From Metallyticus violacea (lineage: Eukaryota > Arthropoda > Insecta > Mantodea > Metallyticidae): a stretch of DNA of 64,000 nt. The notes below the pieces were generated by a model, which searched no databases, had not been told where the DNA came from, and saw only the letters and a list, made by a program, of their open reading frames with translations. Shown here in pieces: positions 23,300 through 33,481 of the stretch (within the stretch, counting starts at the first letter, position 1; the number at the start of each line of letters is the position of its first letter). Location: NCBI GenBank assembly GCA_030762175.1, contig CM060834.1, positions 32,382,501 to 32,446,500 of the forward strand, written 5' to 3'. A program made the translations under genes and the position numbers.

Positions 23300-24815
23300 T
23301 GTGTTAGTGTATTCTGTGTGTGATCTGTGCTGTTCAGATGCACATAATGTAGCAATTGAAGGCAGCTCCATGTAAGAAAATGGGATTTTGTGGCAAAATT
23401 AGAGTGCAGTGCTTTGAATGCAATATTGTTCACAACTAAGTGTATACCAGTCCAGGACAAGACTTGCCACAGTCATGTAGCCCTCCTATTTGAAATCATA
23501 GGATGGTGAATGCATTTTTAGATGTACACAGCTTGAAAAATTTTGTTCAGGTATTGGAATGCCTAAAATAAATGTGACTGCTTACAATGCACAGCTTTAT
23601 AAAAGAAATGCAGATAATGTAGCCATAAAGGAAACAGTTTAGTAGAGGCATGTACTACTATTTGCCAGACACATTTAGAAACTAACCATGGCTTAACTGA
23701 GGGTAACATCTTGAATATAGCAGCATCCTAAGATGGTACTTGGAATAAGAGAGGTGAAATATCATTATATGACATTGGTATAGTGATAGATTATGAGGTA
23801 TTGTCTAATTATTGTAATGTATGTGCTAACAAAGCAAGAAAATGAAAATTGGAAGTAACAAGCACAAGCAATGGCTGAAATAACACAAAGAGGAAGGAAG
23901 GTATGCAGAAAATTTCACCAAAACTTCTGATTACATGGAAATGGAAGCGGCAGAGATACTGTGGAAGATATATATGAGTTACAACAGTACTTTCTGATGG
24001 ACATTCCAAAACTTACAAACAAACAACTTACAAACTTCAGGCTCTTCAAGTGTATGCTAATGATTTAACTATAGAGAAAGATGAGTGCGTGACCCTGGTG
24101 GGCAAAAGATTGAATACAGAGCTTAGAAATACTGTATCAAACTTGAAAAAGCAACCTGTTACCATTGGGGGGGGGGGGGGAAGTTTGACAGCTGATATAC
24201 TCCTGTGACTACAGAATTACTATAGGAAAGTCATGGTGGACAATGTTCATAACATTCAGCAAATATGTTCACAGATGAAAATCCCAGCATTTTAAGTGTC
24301 ATGGGGAGGAAAAAAATCATGGTGCTGTTATAAGAGAGACATTGCGAAGGGTGAACAAGCACCGAAACATGATAATAGCACCATGAAAACTGTCCTCAGA
24401 CCTGGTGTTCTGGTTAAAATCATGCCAGTATACCAAAGATTTATGATGAACTCCTAAGTAGGTGCACTCTTGGTAAAACTTAAAATGCAAATGAGTCTCT
24501 GTATAGACAAAATGTCCAAAAGATACATTTGTTTTTTAAAAAAAATTGAAATTGCACTGATCTCAGCTATAAGTGAATTTAATATGGGATAAACAAACTC
24601 ATTTATTGTTAGGAACAATGTGCTAGGAAGTAAATCAAGTCCCCATAGCTCTCAAAATGAGTGAAGAGAGAGACACGCAGGGTTTGAGGTTAGCAGTCCA
24701 ATTGTAGAAGAAGGTATTTAAATCATCATGATGGAGACTTCAACAGACTGAAGCTGCCATGGATGCCAAGCAGAAACAACGAGTGTCCCACATATGGCTG
24801 GGGAGTTTTAAGCTG
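23300..24815 (+). mobile_element. Mutator-like element (MULE) transposase relic
   Basis: Reading across stops and frameshifts gives the full order of an animal MULE-type transposase. LEKFCSGIGMPKINVTAYNA (about 23.53-23.59 kb) is followed by CQTHLETNHGLTEGN. DGTWNKRGEISL (23.73 kb), with its conserved Asp and Trp, leads to YEVLSNYCNVCANK. YMEMEAAEILWK precedes LSDGHSKTYK (about 24.0 kb), where DGDSK is usual. ECVTLVGKRLNTELRN resembles the ECVxHVxKRxxxxLR block. Then come FTDENPSILSVM, the C-terminal CTLGKTxNANESL, and a basic tail ending about 24.81 kb. Roughly 500 codons are represented, close to a complete protein. A 14-base G run (24167-24180) interrupts it. The 5' limit and terminal repeats are unresolved. 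It is a pseudogene, and unlike its neighbours the family is uncommon in insect annotations. Confidence 0.85.
24167..24180. repeat. Poly-G run inside the MULE relic
   Basis: Fourteen consecutive G, probably expanded from a glycine-coding GGN stretch; the family usually has a Gly-rich segment at this point. Its length is prone to assembly or sequencing error. Confidence 0.9.
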
Positions 24816-24819
24816 TTTG

Positions 24820-25380
24820 GAGGTATGATCTATGAACCTATTACAATTCAAATTTTAAAAGCCATTTTTATTACTTATTGGTTTTTATACACATTTTTAT
24901 GTTTAAAATGCTTCATACGATGCAGTTTTTAATCACATGACTTCAAAATTGGAAGCTTAGAAGAAAACAATAAAATGAAACTTTTTGTCAAATGAATTTG
25001 CAATATTTTTAAGTATAGTGCAGACATTAAGCAGTAAAAGTATTTCAAATATTTAAAAAAATTAAATTGTTCCTTTTTTTCTGAAAAAACTAATAAGAGT
25101 ACAGAAAATTCATATGACAGAAAGTTTATACCTGCGAAAAATAATGTATAATGAAATTTTTATTGTTTAATTATAAAATTGTATTGTGTGACGTCTCAAA
25201 TTACCGGGTATATAACATTTAAAAAAAAAACATTTAAGAGTAGAAAACAGTACTGTTTAAGAAGTTAAAATTGAGTATACTAGTAACAGATTACATAAAT
25301 GATATATAGTAAAAATTTCAACTTTCAAGGTAAAAAAAAATGTGGAAAATTGAAATTTCATTGTGGCTTAACAGAAAAAT
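24820..25380. other. No gene recognised
   Basis: Very AT-rich DNA immediately after the MULE relic, probably including its 3' flank. No terminal repeat identified. Confidence 0.5.
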
Positions 25381-25389
25381 ATTTCCAAT

Positions 25390-25720
25390 TTATGTTAAGT
25401 TTTTCGACTTTGGTGGGACCGCTGCGAACTGTTTACATTCGTTCCTATTATTGCCTTCCCCCAACAACCTGATTCATAGTAGAACAAAACGCTAGCACAA
25501 CCGTTTAGGGACACCAGTAGAAGGCACAAGCGTAGAGGCAATTTTGACAGGCTGTACGCTAATGGACATAGACAAAATAAAGCTATCACCATTTACCGCC
25601 CAGGTTGAGCAACCGTACCCTTCCTCTTGACTTTCGCACATAACCTTACAGACAAACGAATTCGGAGCTGGAGTAACGCTTCCTTTCACGAACGGCAGTG
25701 GAGAAACCCAAGCTTCCTAG
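25390..25720 (-). repeat. Arm 1 of a diverged inverted repeat (unclassified dispersed repeat)
   Basis: On the minus strand this region reads tttctccactgccgttcgtg and then encodes VTPAPNSFVCK; the plus strand at 26.37-26.44 kb reads tttctccgttgccatttgtg and encodes VTPVQDSFVCK. About 60 bp align with roughly a dozen differences. The GC content is clearly above that of the neighbourhood. The frame of 65 codons is therefore part of a repeat; whether it once coded is unknown. Confidence 0.6.
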
Positions 25721-25765
25721 CGTGACTTCAATATATGTAGGAGGATAATTACTAAGTTGTCCATA

Positions 25766-25840
25766 TTGGCCTGGTAGCTCAGTTGATCAGAGCGTCGGGC
25801 CAATATAATGGGGGTAGTGGGTTCGATCTCCAAGGATACT
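25766..25840 (+). repeat. tRNA-Ile-like sequence, not a functional tRNA
   Basis: tagctcagttgatcagagcg matches the D-arm and A box of tRNA-Ile, and gtgggttcgatctcc is a good B box with T-loop. The anticodon region contains AAT, as in tRNA-Ile(AAT), but its stem is disrupted. The acceptor ends (ggcctgg and aaggata) do not pair. A run of T follows (tttttt), as in a Pol III terminator. It is best read as a tRNA pseudogene or SINE head. Confidence 0.7.
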
Positions 25841-26040
25841 TTTTTCTTTTTAATGTTCACAATTTGTCTACTCTGTTCTTAATATAATAAATGTTACTTT
25901 TTATGTTACTTATTAGAGATGATAACGCATAGGTTGAAATTTTACTTTTATTTCATGCACTGTAAAAGCACAAATAAAAGAAATTCAGCTGTTACTTCAT
26001 GACTACATAAGCTGCACGTCATTGTTTTTTTTACACCATA

Positions 26041-26140
26041 CGTTGCAAATTTAGGTTAGGTTAGGTTAGCTTAGCTTAGGTTAAAAATGCAAAGCTTATA
26101 GAGCTAAAACAACGCACAGGTTGCAAATTTAGATTAGGTT
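26041..26140 (+). repeat. Interstitial TTAGG-type repeat in a duplicated context
   Basis: Positions 26051-26083 read TTAGG x3, TTAGC x2, TTAGG, TTA. TTAGG is the canonical insect telomere unit. The flank gttgcaaattta occurs again at about 26120 followed by a single ttaggtta, so the neighbourhood is locally duplicated. A second short run (ttaggttagg) is at about 23010. Confidence 0.8.
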
Positions 26141-26186
26141 ACATTTAAAAAGAAATAATAATGTTAAAAGTGCATGCCTTTTCATG

Positions 26187-26224
26187 TATTATTATTATTA
26201 TTATTATTATTATTGTTATTATTT
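26187..26224. repeat. (ATT)n microsatellite
   Basis: About 12 ATT units with one GTT. Confidence 0.95.
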
Positions 26225-26354
26225 ACATGTTACATTGCTAATTTGCAGTTTTCCATTTGAGATTAAGTATTAAAATGCATCCCAAAAAGTTATTTTTTGG
26301 CGTACGATTGCTTGTTTTCGTGCGTTACTACTGTTCTATCCGTCTACATTTGTT

Positions 26355-26580
26355 GCACACTACTTGGGCTCGGCTTTCTCCGTTGCCATTTGTGAAAGAA
26401 GGCGTGACTCCAGTCCAAGATTCGTTTGTTTGTAAGGGCAAGTCTTGTCGCTTGTTTGACTCAGCCCACTCGGCACCGCTCACGCTCGAGTGTAGTCGGG
26501 TAGCACTCGGTGCTAAACGAACGATAATCCCTTGGTCATCGGCATACGTAAAATAAACACCCAGTACCCATTTCAAATTC
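26355..26580 (+). repeat. Arm 2 of the diverged inverted repeat
   Basis: Partner of the minus-strand arm at 25.39-25.72 kb. A 99-codon frame runs through it (start 26257), but the only sequence support is similarity to the other repeat arm, so it is not annotated as a gene. Confidence 0.6.
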
Positions 26581-26584
26581 CTTC

Positions 26585-27540
26585 TTTCGCTTGCTGGTTG
26601 AAATATTACTGAATACTGGCAATAAAAAGCTGTGCGAAACTTATGTGAACTTCTATCCGGTCAGGAAATATGACAGAGGTGGAATTAAAAAGTTATAGAA
26701 TGTTTAATAGAAAAAATTCGCAAAACAACACATACAGAGGGTAATAAAACATTGGTGGCGTTTATGCCTATGCCAAAAACATTTGTTTTTGTTAAACAAC
26801 AAAATTTATTACGTCCATTAGCTGGAAACAAAATCTCTCCAAATGTAAACATCTATTAACCTTTGCTTTCATATATGAGTTCAATTATTTATTGGTTATA
26901 TCCTACATCAATGTTCTGCTATACTTGTAATTTACGTGAAGCATTGTTCTCTGCGTATTATTAGAATAAAAAATATCAGTGCACTTTTAGGAACAACTTT
27001 CGGAAATATTCCAAAAACTACATTCATTATGAACCAATAGGTTAAAATAAATTAAAACAGGGAATTTTTAGTGATTCTATAAGCACAACTTTCGGTAATA
27101 TGCTCTATAAAGCTGTAATGACATTTAAAAGTTTTTACTGCAACAGATGTTGCAAAAGGTAAACGTGCATTATCTCAATAATTAAAGACCAATTAAAATT
27201 ATCACACAAATTCCTTCAGCTGTTAATTTTGCGAAAGCAGCACATACTTTTTAAAGCTGTTTAGAGTACGTACAAAGCTGTAAAATTAAATACAACAAAA
27301 CAAACACCTTCATTAAAAAGACTAACGTTGTATTTTGATAATTTTTTAAGATAACTGGTTATTAACAGGTATATTTTTTGTGATTTTTTATGTATATAAA
27401 ATATGAAATTAGGTATTTCATATTTTATTTTCTTCTGTTGGTACAATCGATATTGTCAGCGAGACTCTTAATCATTACTGATGAATACTACTAAGAATGT
27501 AGAAAGCACAAGAAAAATTTTATGTATACATAATCGAGCT
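26585..27540. other. No gene recognised
   Basis: AT-rich DNA; nothing coding, no tRNA-like unit. Confidence 0.55.
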
Positions 27541-27544
27541 GGCA

Positions 27545-27990
27545 GGGTCACATGGTAACGCTAAGGATTTTCATTTAGGAGGCACCCTGTTCAATTTCCT
27601 TAAGATTGGTTATCCTGATCTTAGTTTTTATTCGTGGTTTCCACTTGCTTAGGCGAGCTGGGGTGGATATTTCCTTTCCACAAAATTTCCACGCTCCATT
27701 TTATATAATTTCATTCTGTTAGTTGTGTTATGGAGTCGAAAGTGCCAGGACGAGGTGCGCTGGTGCGGTGTGGCGGTGGCTTGTTGCACTGTGGAAATAT
27801 TTCTGCCCCGTCGTAAACTACTTGGGGGTGGCTCCGCCGGGTCGGAGTGTTCAATCTGGAAACAATATTAGGAACCCAGCCCACTCTGTCAATCCTGGTC
27901 TTCGTGTCCCATCACCTCATCTCTTCCTTTCGGAGGTACTTCCACTGGGGACTTGGACACAAATGGCCAGTCGTTGAGCAAGCCTAACAA
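27545..27990 (+). mobile_element. SINE-E copy
   Basis: The diagnostic core cgaaagtgccagg (about 27736-27748), then gcggtgtggcggtggc and the late motif acaaatggccagtcgttgag, are shared with the copy at 35.05-35.45 kb; the core is also present at 30.4 kb. The tRNA-like head (around 27550-27605) is diverged. The 84-codon frame here is a translation of the SINE. A (TG)n microsatellite follows. Confidence 0.72.
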
Positions 27991-28004
27991 TCTAATCCAG
28001 TCAT

Positions 28005-28041
28005 AATGTGTGTGTGTGTGTGTGTGTGTATGTGTGTGTGA
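28005..28041. repeat. (TG)n microsatellite
   Basis: About 18 TG units with one TA interruption at the 3' side of SINE-E. Confidence 0.95.
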
Positions 28042-28044
28042 ACA

Positions 28045-28478
28045 ATAATGTTTCCCCCACGGTGCAGGTGAGCGAGCTCCCACAGCGAATGATGAATAAT
28101 TTCCTAAAGAGATGCCAAAAATGTGTGAAGAATGAAAGCGGATAGTTTCAACACATCATTTGATAATTTGAGAAGTAATGATCCTCTTAAATTGGTTTAT
28201 GTATTTTTGCATGGTTGGTTTGTTTTATTGTTTTACCCTCCCGTTAATCACCGAGACCCAGCTGGCCGGCTAACGGCTCGTCCATAGACAAAACACTCCG
28301 AGTGGGAAAAAACCTGATCGCACGGTACATTATATATGAATTGCTCAAATGAAAGTGAGGCTTTTTATTTCTTCTGTATTGTTTTATTGAATGGAATATT
28401 TTTTAATAATGTTTAATATCTGGTTTTAAGGCCGAGGCATCGCACTGTTGATGCGTTGGATGACGTCATAAATTAGAA
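28045..28478. other. No gene recognised
   Basis: No coding frame. The patch near 28240-28320 (gagacccagctggccggc) is GC-richer and could be another SINE trace, but I could not align it. Confidence 0.4.
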
Positions 28479-28479
28479 A

Positions 28480-28610
28480 AGGAAAGTTTTAAGGCAGGAA
28501 CCATACCACCCGGCATTTGCCGTTTATAAGGACTGAAGAAAACTAGATAAGCCTCGTCAAGAAGGACGGTTATGGCAGGAATCCCGCTCACACTGTTTGG
28601 AATTTATGGA
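28480..28610 (-). mobile_element. SINE-B copy 2, partial
   Basis: The reverse complement contains aaacggcaaatgccgggtgg and cttcttgacgaggc, aligning with aaatggcaaatgccgggg and ccttcctgactgagg in the copy at 12.2 kb. The tRNA-Leu-like head is lost or too diverged. Confidence 0.6.
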
Positions 28611-28611
28611 C

Positions 28612-29650
28612 ATACCGGAAGTATAGTGATAAATAGGCTATATATTAGCTACAAATTGTCACCTTATCTGTTCAAGCAAGTGTCCCACTTCCATTTCACT
28701 AGATTACAAATACCCTAAGCAAAGAAGTTCATGATGGTTGTGGAACCAATCATCAAGGACATCAAGGAGCTCAGCATCGTTGGCGAACGTTGGCGTATTA
28801 CGTAGCAGACACCATACCCATACACATTCGGCAATACATTTCCATTTCATTAACATCTTCTGTTTTCTACAATGGGATAAGTGCTCGCTGGGCATGTTTG
28901 GACAAATCCACATTGCTGACCGCTTCCGCACATGGAACAGAACCTTACATCACCACACAATATGAACTTTCTCTTAACAAACAGAGCCATTTAATGGAGC
29001 AGACACAAAACTTCGAGCATTGAAGCAACGACGCTAAAGAAAGTTTCTCTTTATTTGGACAACCCTTATATAAGTTTAACCTGCTTCTCCTTCATGTTAA
29101 TAGTTTTCATTCAAAGATTGTTCTTGCCTCCTTTTTTCTCTTAGTCGAACTGTGTGGTTTAGTTTGTTCCGAGAATTTCCCAAATTGACGTCAGAGCGCA
29201 CCTCATATGTTTGCCATAAATTATGTAAGCGGTGTTTAAGTTTAAAGCAAATATTTTTCAGTTTGCAAAATAATTTAAAATGTACTTATTATATTACTAA
29301 AATATTTAATTCTAATTTACAGTGTAAATAAAAAATTAATTAAAATAACACATTTAAACTTCAAATGTCATAATTCAACTACAAGCACAGTTTCTAAGAT
29401 TCTTTTGGGTAAAATTAATCAGACACTGTATTTTCATGTTACTTAATGATATATATTAGAAAAAATAAGTCATTTTTAATAACTGACATGAGGTACCATG
29501 ATTAAACCAATTTCACATTAAAATTAATAAAAAGTTATTAGTTTAATTACGTTAATATTTTAGACGTATTTTGTTTCATTTATTCTTTTTGACTGCATTG
29601 GTCTTTTCACGACATCTGTAAATTGTGGAGGTTTACTGTAAGTGTAAATC
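28612..29650. other. No gene recognised; coding-like patch at 28.70-29.03 kb
   Basis: Overlapping frames of 75-77 codons on both strands at 28704-29023 lie in GC-richer DNA and may be a decayed transposon or exon, but no motif is recognisable. The remainder to 29650 is AT-rich and featureless. Confidence 0.4.
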
Positions 29651-29654
29651 TGTA

Positions 29655-29872
29655 GGGATGATTGAAATAAAATGAAATGAATTAATGATGATGCAAATGA
29701 TCTAGGAGTTCTTGTCTCCTTAAAGCTGTGTGTCATTCACCTTCTCAGGGTAAGGAAATGCTCCTAAAACGTTATCCAGACAGCTTGACCTAACCGGCAA
29801 TCGAGTCCGGGATCTCCGTATTAGTAGTTGCATACGTTACTACTAAATCACTGAGGCGGTCAAGAGGTACTT
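29655..29872 (-). mobile_element. SINE-D copy 1 (tRNA-derived)
   Basis: The reverse complement reads ctaatacggagatcccggac, then gccggttaggtcaagctg, accctgagaaggtgaa, acagctttaaggag and catttgcatcatcatt. The same succession is present on the plus strand at 40.65-40.8 kb. The order fits a tRNA-like head with a B-box and a body ending in an A/T-rich tail. Confidence 0.78.
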
Positions 29873-29874
29873 TT

Positions 29875-30340
29875 GTTAGAGAAGATTCTGTAAGTTTTAC
29901 ATTCACAAAAAATAGTTGTGTTTATTTGTATTATTCTAATTGATTTAACCATTAAGGTAAAGAAATGAAAAATATGCTTTAAAATGAACCTGTGAAAAGT
30001 AAGCAAATTTCATATATATATATATACATATATTTGCTATTTTCATTCAATGTTTCTGGGGCTATGAGAATTTTTTTTTCAATACCATTATCACTCCAAC
30101 TACAAAGGAAAAAATTTTCATTTATTAATTCTATTCTTAAAATTCTAAATAGTGATTTATGCAATGCAATAAGCGTTTCGCGTTGCTTTTAATTCTTTTA
30201 GTAGCAATTGATCATTATGGTCGCTTTCGATAGGCCGCATATCTTCTGCTCGCGTACTACCGAAAAGTTATGAAACGTCAAAAAATTTATAAAATGTTTC
30301 CTCACAAAAGTTAACGGAGGAAGCCTTCATATACAATACA
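29875..30340. other. No gene recognised
   Basis: AT-rich DNA including a short (AT)n run at 30014-30025. Frames of about 60 codons on both strands look like chance. Confidence 0.5.
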
Positions 30341-30344
30341 GATA

Positions 30345-30690
30345 GGGTTGACTTCCCCTCTTGGGACTTGCATTTGGGAGGTTCCACCTCCTATCCATAT
30401 AATTCCATTCCATATTTTTCGTAACAGGACCGAAAGTGTCAGGCAAATTGAACTGGTAGTGTGCGGCGTGGCGGTGGATTTTCTCCTTGGAGAAACTCTC
30501 TATCTAGGAGTCAGATAGGTTCTACCTGGGGGCCTCTTCGGGGCTTGCCATTGACGGAGACCGTTATGGATCCCGCAGTCCTGCCAATTTCTAGAAAAAG
30601 TTAGAAACCCTGCCCAATCCGTGAATAGCCACTCATGGCTCCTGGCCTCCTATGTATCCCTCTCATTATTGCTTCTGAAGGAGGAAATGC
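30345..30690 (+). mobile_element. SINE-E copy
   Basis: Core cgaaagtgtcagg (30430) followed by gtgcggcgtggcggtgg, in the same spacing as the copy at 27.7 kb. Later positions also align (aaaccctgcccaatcc against aacccagcccactctg). The head before 30400 is diverged. Confidence 0.65.
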
Positions 30691-30694
30691 AGTA

Positions 30695-31465
30695 TTTTGA
30701 AACAAAGGCATAACTACAGAATTCAATCCTCACAGCTAGGTATGTATTTTACAGTTATTAGCAATGTTTTACTTAGAAGAAAATTAAACTCTCTTTAAAT
30801 AAAACTATTGTTTATACTGGAACAGCGAACGCTTATTAATTGTACCGGAACGTAAAAGTGCAACAAAAGTTTTAATCGAAACTGTTCTAGCTCAACTATA
30901 GCCTGGTTACACAGAACTCATTAATATCGATAATTTTACGCTTCAAAGATAAGTATTTAGTTATCAATGAAGAAGGAAAATGAGTATTTATAGGCCTGAA
31001 AACTGTTAATACTACACCGGTGGATAAAGTGCTAAGGCTCAAGCAATTTAAAATGTTGGAAAAAGAAGAAGAAAACAAGGATTTTCCCACAAATCTCTTA
31101 ATAATGTATTTATTTTTTAAAAAGTAGTGTTATAGTCCTTCATTTAATCATACTGGCATCCAGCAAACATAAAATCAACAAACAAACAAACAAATGACGC
31201 TCAACAACTAGATTGAATACCAGATAACAGCCGTTGTGCCAGTCTGCTCTACTGGCCAGCAATTCCTCCACGGCCGCCTTACAGCTGTCAGCGTTGCCAA
31301 AAGTACATGCAGTGTTAGGAAAGTTTTACCAAGTAGGTCATGATCGCGGTCCATGAACATGTCATGGAACTCACAAGTATTTCCTCTCTTCTCCTTAGCG
31401 TTCAATGTCACCGACATTTTCGGTAACGTATACAGGAAATGTTTTCTACCGGATAATGTTACAAA
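30695..31465. other. No gene recognised; unassigned 69-codon minus-strand ORF
   Basis: The minus-strand frame at 31208-31417 starts at an ATG with A at -3 and meets a GTGAGT donor-like string after 43 coding bases (31369-31374). That pattern is what a first coding exon would show, but it is short enough to be chance. No matching acceptor was found. Confidence 0.3.
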
Positions 31466-31924
31466 ATGGACACTTATTGGAGTCCGTCCTTGGTTATGGA
31501 AGTAGGATCACACGTGAATAGTGTCCCAGGGAATTATATTTTCGATTTTTTCTTGTGCAAGGATGGGGTTTTCTTTCATATGCTACACTGCAACGTAGAA
31601 TTATATAATAAAACTATTAAGTTCCCAAATTCAAATCCTTGCTGCACAGTGAAGGTACGCAATCCAAAGGACACGAGTAAAGGAAATGGTAAAGGAAATG
31701 ACATTTTAAACTATTTGCTTTTCCTATATTATACATTTGGGTTGGGTTGGAACGGAGGAGGATATTTTGGCACCTCGGACACATTAATGGACTGTTGTAT
31801 CTACGCCCTAAGGGGTGCATCCGGCAGGTCTGTGATAACCACAACTCAAAGTGGGCGAAAACAATCTAGCGAGACATTAGTTGAAGTTATGTATATAATT
31901 GTTTTTCATAATAGCCATGTGTAG
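31466..31924 (+). other. Unrecognised 152-codon ORF, the longest in the window
   Basis: Starts MDTYWSPSLVMEVGSHVNSV and ends near FHNSHV. It has a mix of hydrophobic and Gly-rich segments (LGWNGGGYFGTS around residue 95-105) and four Cys, with no signal peptide, clear membrane helix or known motif. The internal tandem (aaaggaaatggtaaaggaaa) and the anti-parallel open frame of 75 codons argue against a conserved gene. Host exon, unknown repeat and chance are all possible. Confidence 0.25.
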
Positions 31925-31947
31925 GACACAAGTCCGAATCTTGAAGA

Positions 31948-32032
31948 AGGATACAGTAGCTCAATTGATTAGAGCATCAGCCCGGAAGGCTGAAGGTCCG
32001 GGGTTCGTGACCCAAATTTTTCAAATTTGCTT
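31948..32032 (+). repeat. tRNA-like unit, family F copy
   Basis: gtagctcaattgattagagc is an A-box-bearing D-arm and ggggttcgtgaccc a B box; between them tcagc and gctga form a 5-bp anticodon-like stem with a 7-nt loop. The acceptor ends do not pair, and the 3' side (aatttttcaaa) resembles that of the units at 46.2 and 46.6 kb, so it is a SINE-type copy. Confidence 0.68.
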
Positions 32033-32034
32033 CT

Positions 32035-32685
32035 TTATCGGTTGAATTTTCACCTCATCTATTCGAATATCATTAATAACTTATTCACAGATATCTGAGA
32101 AACATTTGTCTTGTATTTAAATCTTAGCTGCTTGAAAATAGATGCAACGTTTACCCATGTCACGACACAAGAGTGTAGAGTTTGCACTTTGTTTATATGA
32201 GCCTAACAGTTAAACATCCCTCATCTGTGACGCTTTGAATACAAGGAGTAATTGATGTATAAAGGTATTCTTATATTTCACTTTTATGGATTAATTTATA
32301 AAGGTTTGGGCCCAGACACAAAATGAAACAATTGTAAAATGCTTTTAAAAATATAAGTTTTAAACTTTATTTATAGATTTAACTATGATTTATTGATAAT
32401 GAACGACATACCAGTTATTTTATTTTACACAATTTGGTTTATGGAATGTTCTTGCCTATTTTTAAATATAACAATTTTTGTAACTGTAAGACCAACTGGT
32501 GCTATATTTTGTCAGGTTGGTACTAATGGTAGAATTACACGGACTGAACGTTTTAATTTTCTGCATTCAAGAGTTAATAATTAAGCTAACCTGTTTTCTC
32601 ATGTTTTAAAAGAGTCGATTTCATGGGGAAAAAACTGCATTTCTTCATAAATTCTCTTAACTTTTTACCATAAATTAATTAATTA
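32035..32685. other. No gene recognised
   Basis: AT-rich DNA. The 63-codon frame at 32393-32584 is unrecognised. Confidence 0.5.
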
Positions 32686-32689
32686 CTTT

Positions 32690-33480
32690 ATTTATTTTTT
32701 CTGGGAGAGCTAAGGTCATTATTCCTTTTCTTTCGTTCCACCAATCTAATAATAATTACACTAAGTTATAGCTATAATATTACAATCATAATATTGACAG
32801 TAACGTGGACAATGTTCGTACACATATAAACAAATGTAAAATATGACATAGATAAATAAATGTATACTAATACATAAATATGTCTATGCATACTGGGGTA
32901 TGGGTAGTGAAAATTAATAATGAAAAATATTAACTTAAGGAGAAGAAGAAAAATAAAAAGAACGATGATAATACATTAAGAATTATAACAATTACAATTT
33001 ATACATATATCAACCTATATAAATCATGAATGTGGAAATAAAAATACGAGCAAATCATAAAATTAAAACCCTAACAATACTAGGAATGACATAGGAACAT
33101 TTATGATAGTATTAACAATAAGAATAACAATAATGAGATAAATAATTCTACAGCAGAATAAAATAAACAGATATCTGTATTGTAACACGAGTAATCTAAA
33201 TTTAGATAACCCATGATTTCTAATAACATTAAACAATTTATTATGAAATGCTCCTAAAGTTTGGCAATCTCTGACATCCCACAACAATGTATTCCAGAAA
33301 CGGGCAATGGTTACTGTGAATGATGAGTTAAGTGATATTCGATACAATGTAATAATAGTACGTGCATATAATGACATAACAAAAATTAGTCATGCTATTT
33401 GGGATAAATTTATCAAATATTTCATAAGGATATTTAAGAGTCCTCTTATAAAATGCTTCTTGTGGTGCAGTTTTCAACAT
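32690..33480 (-). mobile_element. Non-LTR retrotransposon 3' region (jockey/CR1/L2-like)
   Basis: The minus strand encodes SSFTVTIARFWNTLLWDVRD followed by CQTLGAFHNKLFN, which resembles the block F-V-x-x-x-R-x-W-N-x-L-P near the C-terminus of jockey, CR1 and L2-type reverse transcriptase proteins. About 330 bp of AT-rich 3' untranslated sequence follows and ends in cttagctctcccagaaaaaa plus taaataaag, the same end as the remnant at 7.03 kb. The RT core is absent, as in a 5'-truncated insertion. Clade is uncertain. Confidence 0.78.
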
Positions 33481-33481
33481 T

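Noticed and set aside
25766..25840. Functional tRNA-Ile gene
   Set aside because: A and B boxes are good but the acceptor stem does not pair and the anticodon stem is broken.
28704..29023. Transposase at 28.7-29.0 kb
   Set aside because: Composition is coding-like on both strands but no motif could be matched to any transposase family.
31948..32032. Functional tRNA gene
   Set aside because: Anticodon-like stem forms, but acceptor ends do not pair and the unit is multi-copy with SINE-like flank.
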